A stretch of DNA of 33,230 bases from contig QCTB01000011.1 in assembly GCA_003209055.1 (NCBI GenBank), positions 1 to 33,230 of the forward strand. Direction: 5' to 3'. Below, in pieces: positions 1-8,803 of the stretch. Source of the DNA: Prochlorococcus sp. AG-670-O13 (GTDB taxonomy: Bacteria > Cyanobacteriota > Cyanobacteriia > PCC-6307 > Cyanobiaceae). A program made the position numbers and the translations under genes. A model generated the notes under the pieces. The model did not search any database. It saw only the letters and a program-made list of their open reading frames with translations, and was not told the DNA's origin. Position 1 is the first letter of the stretch, and each line of letters starts with the position of its first letter.

Positions 1-68
1 GCAGCACAAGTCCTAGCTATGCTCCCAGTATTTTGAGGAATCCTAGGTTCGAAGAGTGAAATTTCCAT
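1..68 (-). CDS. trmL: tRNA (cytidine(34)-2'-O)-methyltransferase-like (SpoU/TrmL family), N-terminal fragment running off the window
   Basis: Reverse complement of 1-68 reads MEISLFEPRIPQNTGSIARTCAA, matching the TrmL N-terminal pattern (LFEPxIPxNTGxIARTCAA). Truncated by the window edge. Confidence 0.8.
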   Translation of the reverse strand, partial: MEISLFEPRIPQNTGSIARTCA

Positions 69-71
69 ATA

Positions 72-620
72 TTATGTAGGTATTTCAAAACTTATATTAT
101 CTAATCTTATTGCTCTACCATTTACAGTCAGCCAATTTTCATGTGAAATCATACTTAATTTCTTTTGAAGATCTCCAATCCTTTCTATATATTTATTGCC
201 AATCTCATACTCAGAGACCAAACTCCAACCTACTTGTTCTCCTACAATTAATGTTGTTTTTTTTCTCTCTTTTAAAAGATCTAAAAGAAAGCTAATCTTT
301 TTATCCCATTCTTCATCATTTTTATTAATACTCTCCATAATAAATCCACCAATAGAATCAATTAATATTGGACTATTTACACTTTCTAACGCAGAAATAA
401 GATTATTGGTCTCTATTAATTCCCAGTCTTTAGGTCTTCGTTTACGATGCTGAGAGATTTTTTTTTGCCAATTTATATCATTCGGCCTTGACTCTGACAA
501 TGCAATATAAGTTATTTTGCGTATTTTTCTGCCTATATATTCTGCGAATTCACTTTTACCACTCTTTGTCCCGCCTGATATAAAAATAATTTTGGATAAA
601 TTATCATTTTTTATTTCCAT
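72..620 (-). CDS. cobU: Adenosylcobinamide kinase / adenosylcobinamide-phosphate guanylyltransferase
   Basis: IIFISGGTKSGKSEFAE P-loop, then ITYIAL...W..KISQHRKRRPKDWELIE, typical of CobU/CobP. The listed ORF reaches 659, but an internal ATG at 618-620 (MEIKNDNL...) is a more plausible start. Confidence 0.9.
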   Translation of the reverse strand: MEIKNDNLSKIIFISGGTKSGKSEFAEYIGRKIRKITYIALSESRPNDINWQKKISQHRKRRPKDWELIETNNLISALESVNSPILIDSIGGFIMESINKNDEEWDKKISFLLDLLKERKKTTLIVGEQVGWSLVSEYEIGNKYIERIGDLQKKLSMISHENWLTVNGRAIRLDNISFEIPT

Positions 621-630
621 AAAAGATTTT

Positions 631-942
631 TTATTTAGAGAAATACCACCATGTTGCAAGAGGTATTATTGTAGCTGCTACTAATAGACCAACAACAATA
701 TAAGTTGATGTTTTTGAACTCTTTGCGTCTTCAGCTCGCATTGAATTGAAGTTTGGATCAACCACAGGATTGTCTATAGAGGATGGCTGACTTTTTTCAT
801 AATTTATAATAGTTTTCTGACCAAATATAAAAAATTGATCTAAGTTATTAAAACTTTCTGCATACGTTCTTGTAGGTAGTGCAATGAATAGAAAACCTAT
901 CATTACAAAAGAAAAAAAGGATTTATAAAGAAACTTGGTCAT
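631..942 (-). CDS. Small membrane/secreted protein of unknown function (N-terminal signal-like segment, C-terminal TM helix)
   Basis: 103-aa ORF: hydrophobic N-terminus MTKFLYKSFFSFVMIGFLFIALPTRTYA, C-terminal STYIVVGLLVAATIIPLATWWYF. No family recognised. Confidence 0.7.
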   Translation of the reverse strand: MTKFLYKSFFSFVMIGFLFIALPTRTYAESFNNLDQFFIFGQKTIINYEKSQPSSIDNPVVDPNFNSMRAEDAKSSKTSTYIVVGLLVAATIIPLATWWYFSK

Positions 943-1053
943 TTTAGTTTTAATCTATTTATATAATAATAAACTATAAGTCAGAGTTTCTTTGCTATAA
1001 AAATTTAATATAATTATTGAATGTAATTATTGTGTATTCTCAAAGATATTTCT

Positions 1054-1680
1054 ATGAATTTCAATGGTAAAACATTAATAATTATTGGCTTAATACTTTT
1101 TATTTTTCAGTTAGCAAATTTCTTTTCAATAGATGCAATATCCCCGTCATTGGAAAGAGCCCAAGTTTTATCAGCCATATCATCAGTAATAATTATATTA
1201 ATAGGATTTTTGTTTAAACAATTTAATCCGAACTTTGGAGAGAGAGTTGAATTAATTGGAGAAAATAAATTTATATTTGATCCAGATATACCTACTGATA
1301 TTCTAGATGAATTAGCTTGGGGTTCAGAGGCAATATTAACATCAACAGCCGGGGCCACAATATTAATCCATAAAGATGGAAAGAATATCTTAAGAAGAGG
1401 TATAATTTCAAATGTTAAATTTAAACCTGGAGAAACTTGTTTAAGAGCAGTCAAAGATATGAAGTTGATATCCTTAGTTAATACAAAATTTTATCCAGGA
1501 AGGGAAGAGTTTTTCAACTTTTGTCCAAATGTACCTTCTATTTTAATAATTCCCATTAATCAGAAATCATTTATTTTAGTAGGAGGATGGAGTAATAGAT
1601 GTTTTACAAAGTCTGATGAGAAATGGATAAAGAATTGGGCTATAAAATTAAATAATATATTCTTAAAATATAAATTTTAA
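1054..1680 (+). CDS. Cofactor assembly of complex C subunit B-like protein (CCB2/CCB4, cytochrome b6f haem attachment)
   Basis: Two N-terminal hydrophobic segments followed by GERVELIGENKFIFDPDIPTDILDELAWGSEAILTSTAGATILIHKDGKNILRRG, resembling cyanobacterial CCB proteins. ORF opens at TTG 1030; ATG at 1054 preferred. Confidence 0.65.
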   Translation: MNFNGKTLIIIGLILFIFQLANFFSIDAISPSLERAQVLSAISSVIIILIGFLFKQFNPNFGERVELIGENKFIFDPDIPTDILDELAWGSEAILTSTAGATILIHKDGKNILRRGIISNVKFKPGETCLRAVKDMKLISLVNTKFYPGREEFFNFCPNVPSILIIPINQKSFILVGGWSNRCFTKSDEKWIKNWAIKLNNIFLKYKF

Positions 1681-2300
1681 AAATATATCTTAGACCTTAC
1701 TCTCTGATCTTTTGAACCAAAACTTACAGATTTATTTTCTATATTATAGTAGGCATTTTCAGAATTTATTTCATAACTACTTTCATTATTTCTATCTTTG
1801 ATAATATACTTAACAGGGTTAAAAAATTCAATTATATTATTATCTTTATTCAAGATTGCTTTATTTGAACTTAAAAAAATATCATTACTTTCAAATACAA
1901 CATTTCCGTTCAATAAATACTCTGATTTATTTACATTCCATAAAAAACTATTTGCATTTAAGGTTTCATCATTTTGTAGTAGCGTATTAACAGAAACATT
2001 TCCATCTAGTTCAACTAAGTTATTGTTGGATAACTTGGCGTTATCAGAACTTATGATATATTCTTTTTTCTTACCTTTAAATAAATATATAGTTGTTTCC
2101 TTTAGATTAAATATATTTTTTTCCTTATTAAAAGTTGAATTAGCACTTTGAATTGAAAGTGTTTTAACTCCTTCATCTGAAAAAATATTCATATTAAATC
2201 TTTCAAAACGTTGATTATCAAAGTTATAAGTTTTTTCCTTTGATTTACACCCAGAAATTATGATTGAAAATAGTAGTATAAATTTAACTATCTTATTCAT
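1677..2300 (-). CDS. lptC: LptC-like LPS export periplasmic lipoprotein
   Basis: Lipobox-like FSIIISGC near the N-terminus; repeated beta-strand pattern (SANSTFNKEKNIFNLKETTIYLFKGKKKEYIISSDNAKLS). ATG at 2298-2300; the listed 2306 start is a TTG. Confidence 0.65.
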   Translation of the reverse strand: MNKIVKFILLFSIIISGCKSKEKTYNFDNQRFERFNMNIFSDEGVKTLSIQSANSTFNKEKNIFNLKETTIYLFKGKKKEYIISSDNAKLSNNNLVELDGNVSVNTLLQNDETLNANSFLWNVNKSEYLLNGNVVFESNDIFLSSNKAILNKDNNIIEFFNPVKYIIKDRNNESSYEINSENAYYNIENKSVSFGSKDQRVRSKIYF

Positions 2301-3828
2301 ATTCAAGTTTTTCTATTATTGGTGTTGGAGCTGGTAATTCTGAATTATGTATTAATTTACCCCATTTTAACTGTTCAATCCATGAATAATTTTTATTATA
2401 TAATGACCCCAATTGTATATCTATTTTTGATGATAAATCAGGCAATATAGGTAATAATAATAAACCTATTATTCGAGTACTTTCTAATACATTATAAATA
2501 ATATTACTAACAAGAGAAATATTTTCTTCTTCTTTTATTAACTTCCAGGGTTGTTTTTCGTTAAGATATAAGTTTGTATTAATAGCAAGATTAAGTATGA
2601 CATTTGCTGCTAAATCTAATTCAAAGGAATCATAATGTTTTATATACATTTTTATTGATTCATTTGAATATAATTCAAGTGTATTATCGGTATTAAATTT
2701 CTCATTATTAGGAACTCTATTATTAAACCATTTTCTAGACATTGAAGATGTTCTATTTAATAAATTACCAATTGTATTTGCTAAATCGTTATTTATAATA
2801 TCAACAAATCTTTTATTTTGAAAATCACCATCACTTCCCAATGATATATCTTTAAGTAGATACCATCTAACAGCCTCTTTACCGTATTTAGATAATAAAT
2901 AATTTGGATCTAATACATTTCCTAAACTTTTACCCATTTTCTGACCTTCCCTAGTTAGGAAGCCATGACCAAAAACCTTTTTTGGTATCTTCATACCAGC
3001 AGAAAGAAGCATGGCTGGCCAATAGACAGCATGAAATCTGAGAATATCTTTACCAATCAAGTGGATATCAGCTGGCCAGCCTTTATTAATTGAAACTTCT
3101 AATGATGAATTATTCATGTCATTGCTTATTGCACTAACATAGCCTAGTAAGGCATCAAACCAGACATAAAAAGTATGATTTTGTGTATCTGGTACTGATA
3201 TGCCCCAAGATACATTAGTTCTGGATATTGAAAAATCCTTTAACCCTTTAGATACGAAATTGATAATTTCATTTCTCCTTTCTTTTGGTTGGATAAATAA
3301 TGAATCATTAATAAGATCCTCTATTTGTGATTGGTATTTTGATAACCTAAAAAAAAGGTTTTCCTCATTTTTCCATTCTAAATTTTTCTGATGTATTGGA
3401 CATTTGTGTGTTGGTGAATTTTCTGGGTTATCTTTAAATTCTTCACAACCAACGCAGTACCAACCTTTTTGAACTCCCATATAAATATCATCAGATTTTT
3501 TTACTCTGTTGTAAAATTCACTCACGATGGATTCATGTTTTTTAGATGTTGTTCTAATAAATTTGTTATACGTAATGTCCCAATCTTTCCAGCTTTGCAA
3601 AAAGATATTGGAAATTTCATCGCAATGAGATTGTGGATCAACCCCTTTATTATTGGCTGTTCTTTGAATCTTTAAACCGTGCTCATCTACTCCAGTAATA
3701 AAAATAACTTTTTCGCCTGAAAGCCTTTTATATCTAGCAATTGAATCACAAATCAAAGTAGTATAGATACTTCCTAAATGAGGTTTATCATTTACATAAT
3801 ATAATGGGGTAGTAATTACAAAACTCAT
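2293..3828 (-). CDS. metG: Methionyl-tRNA synthetase
   Basis: FVITTPLYYVNDKPHLGSIYTTL, FITGVDEHGLKI, KMGKSLGNVLDP (KMSKS motif region). Confidence 0.97.
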   Translation of the reverse strand: MSFVITTPLYYVNDKPHLGSIYTTLICDSIARYKRLSGEKVIFITGVDEHGLKIQRTANNKGVDPQSHCDEISNIFLQSWKDWDITYNKFIRTTSKKHESIVSEFYNRVKKSDDIYMGVQKGWYCVGCEEFKDNPENSPTHKCPIHQKNLEWKNEENLFFRLSKYQSQIEDLINDSLFIQPKERRNEIINFVSKGLKDFSISRTNVSWGISVPDTQNHTFYVWFDALLGYVSAISNDMNNSSLEVSINKGWPADIHLIGKDILRFHAVYWPAMLLSAGMKIPKKVFGHGFLTREGQKMGKSLGNVLDPNYLLSKYGKEAVRWYLLKDISLGSDGDFQNKRFVDIINNDLANTIGNLLNRTSSMSRKWFNNRVPNNEKFNTDNTLELYSNESIKMYIKHYDSFELDLAANVILNLAINTNLYLNEKQPWKLIKEEENISLVSNIIYNVLESTRIIGLLLLPILPDLSSKIDIQLGSLYNKNYSWIEQLKWGKLIHNSELPAPTPIIEKLEYE

Positions 3829-3892
3829 AATATCTTTTTTTTTATATTAACAAATAATATTTATACAATTGGTTTATGATTTTATTTTATAT

Positions 3893-5077
3893 TTAGTGAA
3901 TAAATTCTAAAAGACTATTATCATTAAAATTATATTTAACTTTATATATTTTATTAGTATAAGTTTCAATAGAAATATAAAGTACAATTAGAAGCTCTAA
4001 TGAATATTCTGGGAAATAGACTAAAGCTATATTTTTCTTATTATTAATCCATTTAATAAATATTATTTTATAAGCTAATTTATTTTCTATAACAAAAAAT
4101 TTCTTTAAAAATTTTAATTTATCAATTTTATAGATATTATTATTTTCTGATTGTTTAATTCTTGATAAATCTATAATATCATTAATCCTATTTAGATTTA
4201 ATAGTTCTATATTTGTAATTTTATTTAATACTTGTCTTTGCACTATTAAGTCTAGGTATCTTCTTAGTGGTGAAGTACATTGTGTATACTTAGTAAGACC
4301 TAATGATTCATGTTTATTTGGCTTAGTAGTAATGTAACTTTTACCCATATATTGCTTTAATATTGAATATTTTATTTCACTATCTTTATATTTTTCTAAT
4401 ATATCTGCTGCATCACAATTGATTTTATGAGTTCTGTATGGAGTAGCTATATTATTAGCAAATAAATATAAACTAGTAACATAACCCATTAAGATCATTG
4501 CTTCAGATACAATTACTTGTGAAATGCTTTTTTGTATATTATTAATCTCTACCTTTCCATTATTAATATAAATTTTATAACCAGGCATATCAAAAGTTAT
4601 TGCACCTTGCGTTTTGCGATAATTAAAACTATTTAGCAATAATTTTTTTATTTCAATTAATTCAAATTCCTCTTTAGGTTCTAAATCAATAATTTCTTCT
4701 GCATCCTCATATGTTAATTGATATTTAGGTTTTATTTTTGCTTCTATTATTTCATATTTGTTAACTGATCCATTATCATTAAATATGATTGAAGCACTTA
4801 TTGTATCTGATACTTTATTTTGATTTAAATTCGCCTCTTCAATTATTTCAGGAGGCAACATCGGAATATATTGATCAATTAAATATAAACTGCTATTTTT
4901 ATTTCTAGCATCAATATCGATTTTTGAATCTAATAAAAATAATTTGCATGGATTACTAATATGTATCCATAGTTTTTTTATACTTCCATTAAACAACTCC
5001 AATGAAAAGGCATCATCTACTTCTTTTGGATCTTTAGAATCAATTATAAAAGTTTTTAAATTAGTTAAATCTTTCAA
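3893..5077 (-). CDS. RNB-domain exoribonuclease (RNase II/R family), short form
   Basis: FIIDSKDPKEVDDAFSLE catalytic acidic cluster, YTQCTSPLRRYLDLIVQRQV signature. The ORF opens with a TTG codon. Confidence 0.85.
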   Translation of the reverse strand: MKDLTNLKTFIIDSKDPKEVDDAFSLELFNGSIKKLWIHISNPCKLFLLDSKIDIDARNKNSSLYLIDQYIPMLPPEIIEEANLNQNKVSDTISASIIFNDNGSVNKYEIIEAKIKPKYQLTYEDAEEIIDLEPKEEFELIEIKKLLLNSFNYRKTQGAITFDMPGYKIYINNGKVEINNIQKSISQVIVSEAMILMGYVTSLYLFANNIATPYRTHKINCDAADILEKYKDSEIKYSILKQYMGKSYITTKPNKHESLGLTKYTQCTSPLRRYLDLIVQRQVLNKITNIELLNLNRINDIIDLSRIKQSENNNIYKIDKLKFLKKFFVIENKLAYKIIFIKWINNKKNIALVYFPEYSLELLIVLYISIETYTNKIYKVKYNFNDNSLLEFIH

Positions 5078-5106
5078 ATACTATTTTGATTAACTATTGT
5101 TTGAAT

Positions 5107-5328
5107 TCATCCTTCGGGATTAACAAATGGCAATAAAGCAACAATTCTTGCTCTTTTAACAGCCAATGTAAGATCTCTTTGTTGTTTGGATGTTAATCCT
5201 GTCATTCGTCTAGGTAATATTTTACCTCTCTCTGTTATAAATTTTTTAAGAAGTTCAACGTCTTTATAATCTATTGGGTCACCGGGTTTGATTGGCGATA
5301 GTTGCTTTTTAAAAATTGAATTTGGCAT
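5107..5328 (-). CDS. rpsR: 30S ribosomal protein S18
   Basis: [50 protein letters not shown] is characteristic of S18. Confidence 0.97.
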   Translation of the reverse strand: MPNSIFKKQLSPIKPGDPIDYKDVELLKKFITERGKILPRRMTGLTSKQQRDLTLAVKRARIVALLPFVNPEG

Positions 5329-5334
5329 TTTCCT

Positions 5335-5529
5335 TTATTTGATTTCTTTATGAATAGTCATCTTATTTAGATGAGGATTAAACTTTTTAAGTTCTAATCT
5401 TTCTGTTGTATTCCTTTTGTTCTTTTCAGTTGTATATCTTGAAATACCATTAGATCTTCTTGGTTCTGAACTTGTCCTAGCTTCAGTACATTCTAAGGTT
5501 ACTACAACTCTTGTACCTTTTTTCGCCAT
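5335..5529 (-). CDS. rpmG: 50S ribosomal protein L33
   Basis: [64 protein letters not shown]; 64 aa, adjacent to rpsR. Confidence 0.97.
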   Translation of the reverse strand: MAKKGTRVVVTLECTEARTSSEPRRSNGISRYTTEKNKRNTTERLELKKFNPHLNKMTIHKEIK

Positions 5530-5629
5530 TTTGATTAGTAGCTAATGTATAATTTTCTATTGTACAGCTTCAAGAAACTATTTTGCATATATTTACTTTT
5601 CTTTTAGTATCATTAGACAAAAATAATAA

Positions 5630-8092
5630 ATGAAGGTTTCTCAAAATTGGTTAAAATCTCTTGTAGACATCAATACTACACCAGAGGATTTATCTGAAAA
5701 ACTCTCAATAGGTGGTTTCGAAGTTGAGTCTCTTATTGATTGCTCTGAAAACGTTAAAGGTATTGTTCTGGGGAAAGTTTTATCGGTAGTCAAACATGAG
5801 AACTCTGATAAATTATCTATATGCAGTGTTGATGTTGGTAATTCTAATCCTCTACAAATAATTTGTGGAGCTAATAATGTTAAACCTAATATATATGTCT
5901 ATGTTGCTACTATCGGTACCTTTTTAAATGCAATAAATTTAAAGATCAAGAGAAGTGAAATAAGAGGAGTTATTAGTGAAGGTATGATATGTTCACTACA
6001 TGAATTAGGAATTGAGGAAACTAGTGATGGCATTGCTATTATTAGTGAAGAGTTTGCTCTAAAACATAAATTAGGTACTTCAGCCGCTTCATTACTTGAT
6101 TTGAATGATTACGTATATGATTTAGCTATTACTGCAAATAGACCTGATGGAATGTCAGTCGTTGGCATAGCTAGAGAAATATCTGCTCTTTTGGAAACCA
6201 CATTAAATTTTCCAGAATTAAATACAATATATGACATTAATGTTTATCAAAAATTTAAGCTCTGTCCAGAAGCTATTACAAAAAATTGTCTTTATTCAAT
6301 TACTCATATCGACTCTGTTAATAGTAAGAAATTATCGCCACAATGGCTAAAAGATCGCTTAGAAAAATCAGGAATTAAATCTATTAACTTTTTGGTAGAC
6401 ATAACAAATTATATTCTTTTAGAACAGGGGCAACCTTTACATGCATTTGATAAAGATAAGTTAAGCAATTTAATTGGTAGAGAGGCTTTACCTGATGATT
6501 TCTCGGTTAGAAAAGCTAATAATGGCGAGAGTCTTATGTGTTTAAATGGCGAGAATTATAATTTAAATGAAAATATTACTGTAGTAGCTTGTGACGATAT
6601 GCCAGTTGCTATTGCTGGTGTAATTGGTGGTTTAGACACAGCTGTAAACGACCATACTTCCTCAATTTATCTTGAGGGAGCTGTCTTTAATCCTACTACT
6701 ATAAGAAAATCATCAAAGGAAATAGGAATTAGAACAGAATCTAGTAGTAGATTTGAAAAAGGAATTTCTTACAAAAATACATTAGATTCAGTAAGGCGTG
6801 CGATTAATATTCTGGAAGAATACTTTGATTTTTCGAATCCAATAATAAATTCATCCATAGAGGTATCTAATAAAGAAATATTAATACCTTTAAGGAGAGA
6901 AAGAATCCATAAACTTCTTGGTCCAATGGTAATAAGAAATGATAATTTAAATATAAGTTGTCAAAATGAAAAAAGAAATTTATCAGATACTGAAATAACA
7001 GAGAAATTAAAGTTAATAGGTTGTACTGTAATCAATAAAAATTATGGATGGGATGTAGAAGTTATTCCCAACCGTTCACAAGATTTATTACGAGAAATAG
7101 ATTTGATAGAGGAAATTGCAAGATTAATAGGTTATGACATGTTTGATTTAAGTTTGCCAAATCCCATAAAACCAGGAAAGCTTTCTTTATCTCAACTAGC
7201 TTTAAGGAAGCTAAAAACTGGATTTATAGATAATGGTTTTAACGAAGTATTGTCATATTCTCTTGTACCAGATAGTAATGATGATTTAATCAAGATTTCA
7301 AATCCATTATTACTTGAAACTAGTTGTTTAAGAGATAATATTTGGCAAGAACACATAAGAATATGTAATCAAAACATTAAGTCAGGATCTGATTATTGCT
7401 GGATATTTGAAGTCGGAAATATATTTCATAAAAAACCTAATTTATCTCAAGAGGAAATCTTGAGCGGAGCAATATTTGGTAACAATAAATTTGAAAAATG
7501 GTTAGACACAAGTAAAGGTAATCATTTGACTTATTACGAGGCAAGAGGGAAGTTAAAGGAAGCATTAAAAATATTAAATTTAAGTATTGAAGATAAACCT
7601 ACTAAAACGATAGATTTTCTTCATCCAGGTAAGACTTCTATTTTATTTACTGAAGGTAATGAAGTTGGATATTTTGGAGAAATTCACCCAAAATTAATTT
7701 CTGAAAAAAAGGCATTAAAAAAATTATATTTATTTAGTTTAAAAATAAATAATATATTGAAAGCAAGTACTAGAAAAAATAAATGGATACCAGTTTATAG
7801 ACAATATCCAACTGTTCCAAAAATGGAGCGAGATATAAATTTTATATTTAATAAAAAATATTTAGTAAGTGAGATAGTTTCACAAATAAAGAAATCTGGG
7901 AAAAAACTATTGGAAGATGTTAATTTAATTGATGTTTATGATGATAATAATTTTGGTAAAGAATTCATAAGCTATACGTTTAGATTATCTTATAGAGATT
8001 CTGAAAAAACATTATTAGATTCAGACATAACTAATATTCATGAAGGTATTGTAGATGCAATAGAAGAAAAATTCTTAACAAAATTAAGATGA
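5630..8092 (+). CDS. pheT: Phenylalanyl-tRNA synthetase beta subunit
   Basis: 820 aa; MKVSQNWLKSLVDI, tRNA-binding domain, NRPDGMSVVGIAREI, PNRSQDLLREIDLIEEIARLIGYD, C-terminal anticodon-binding domain. Confidence 0.97.
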   Translation: MKVSQNWLKSLVDINTTPEDLSEKLSIGGFEVESLIDCSENVKGIVLGKVLSVVKHENSDKLSICSVDVGNSNPLQIICGANNVKPNIYVYVATIGTFLNAINLKIKRSEIRGVISEGMICSLHELGIEETSDGIAIISEEFALKHKLGTSAASLLDLNDYVYDLAITANRPDGMSVVGIAREISALLETTLNFPELNTIYDINVYQKFKLCPEAITKNCLYSITHIDSVNSKKLSPQWLKDRLEKSGIKSINFLVDITNYILLEQGQPLHAFDKDKLSNLIGREALPDDFSVRKANNGESLMCLNGENYNLNENITVVACDDMPVAIAGVIGGLDTAVNDHTSSIYLEGAVFNPTTIRKSSKEIGIRTESSSRFEKGISYKNTLDSVRRAINILEEYFDFSNPIINSSIEVSNKEILIPLRRERIHKLLGPMVIRNDNLNISCQNEKRNLSDTEITEKLKLIGCTVINKNYGWDVEVIPNRSQDLLREIDLIEEIARLIGYDMFDLSLPNPIKPGKLSLSQLALRKLKTGFIDNGFNEVLSYSLVPDSNDDLIKISNPLLLETSCLRDNIWQEHIRICNQNIKSGSDYCWIFEVGNIFHKKPNLSQEEILSGAIFGNNKFEKWLDTSKGNHLTYYEARGKLKEALKILNLSIEDKPTKTIDFLHPGKTSILFTEGNEVGYFGEIHPKLISEKKALKKLYLFSLKINNILKASTRKNKWIPVYRQYPTVPKMERDINFIFNKKYLVSEIVSQIKKSGKKLLEDVNLIDVYDDNNFGKEFISYTFRLSYRDSEKTLLDSDITNIHEGIVDAIEEKFLTKLR

Positions 8093-8114
8093 TTAGTATT
8101 AAGGTTCTTAACTG

Positions 8115-8131
8115 AGACTCTTTTATAGTCT
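8115..8131. repeat. Inverted repeat AGACT-N7-AGTCT in the pheT / 82-aa ORF spacer
   Basis: Sequence agact cttttat agtct; 5-bp perfect arms. Confidence 0.5.
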
Positions 8132-8185
8132 AATTCTAATTCTTATATGATACATGTAATATCCTTATAAATCTAAATCATCGTA

Positions 8186-8191
8186 TATAAT
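8186..8191 (+). promoter_or_regulatory. Candidate -10 element TATAAT for the 82-aa ORF
   Basis: TATAAT ends 7 nt before the A of the ATG at 8199. No good -35 seen. Confidence 0.4.
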
Positions 8192-8198
8192 AAAACTC

Positions 8199-8447
8199 AT
8201 GCTAAATATTCTCTCACTTATTATTTCATCAGTCCTTTGGGTACAAGTACCTCAATGGTCCGATGATTGGTCTAAATGTGCAGTGGATGTGCCTGACACC
8301 TCTTGTCATTGGTATATAACTTCACCTGACAATACATTTGGAGAAGGCTTTGATTGGGCAAGCGCTCCTTGGTTTGATGCAAATGGGTTAAGTGATGTAC
8401 CAAGTATTGAGAAGAGAACCGCTTTGCAAAAGCTTCAGGACCAGTAG
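8199..8447 (+). CDS. 82-aa Trp-rich small protein with hydrophobic N-terminus, unknown function
   Basis: MLNILSLIISSVLWVQVPQWSDDWSKCAVDVPDTSCHWYITSPDNTFGEGFDWASAPWFDANGLSDVPSIEKRTALQKLQDQ; 6 Trp and 2 Cys in 82 aa. Hand count of GC for 8221-8447 is about 43%, clearly above surrounding sequence. Confidence 0.75.
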   Translation: MLNILSLIISSVLWVQVPQWSDDWSKCAVDVPDTSCHWYITSPDNTFGEGFDWASAPWFDANGLSDVPSIEKRTALQKLQDQ

Positions 8448-8468
8448 TACTGTCTTTAAAGCAGTACT
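8446..8468. repeat. Inverted repeat AGTACTG-TCTTTAAAG-CAGTACT starting within the stop codon of the 82-aa ORF
   Basis: 7-bp perfect arms, 9-nt loop; not followed by a T-tract. Confidence 0.6.
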
Positions 8469-8504
8469 TAAAGCGTGTAAACCTTGATATACCAATTCAT
8501 TTAA

Positions 8505-8561
8505 ATATACAAATCTTTTTTGGACAAATCATGGACTCTAAATGTCTCCCTAGTTGTATAT
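8505..8561. repeat. Long-range inverted repeat ATATACAA ... TTGTATAT with a weaker inner GGACA/TGTC-T-CC pairing
   Basis: 8-bp perfect outer arms (8505-8512, 8554-8561); inner complementary segments 8522-8526 and 8543-8548. Confidence 0.45.
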
Positions 8562-8575
8562 CCCTTCTTATTTGA

Positions 8576-8615
8576 GATTCATTTAAAGACTCATAATGAG
8601 TCTTGTATTAGAATC
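8576..8615. repeat. Two-tier inverted repeat: outer GATTC/GAATC, inner AAGACTCA-TAA-TGAGTCTT
   Basis: Inner arms 8586-8593 / 8597-8604 are perfect over 8 bp with a 3-nt loop; outer 5-bp arms 8576-8580 / 8611-8615. Confidence 0.6.
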
Positions 8616-8780
8616 ATAAAACTAATAACGCTACCATAAGCTATAAATAAATTATAAGAAATCTATCTTATTTCTAGTCTAATATTGGATTCAATGTACT
8701 CATATTAAGAGTTTTGCCATTCTCTATTCTGAGATACTAAAAAAACTTAAAGTATTACTTTACTAAAATATTGTCTTTTA

Positions 8781-8796
8781 AGTCTTATATAAGACT
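8781..8796. repeat. Perfect 16-bp palindrome AGTCTTATATAAGACT
   Basis: Sequence equals its own reverse complement. Confidence 0.65.
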
Positions 8797-8803
8797 ATTT
8801 AGT

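Noticed and set aside
48-53. GGTTCGA-like string suggesting a tRNA T-arm
   Set aside because: Lies in the TrmL coding fragment (FEPR) and has no acceptor or anticodon stem around it. No tRNA recognised anywhere in the window.
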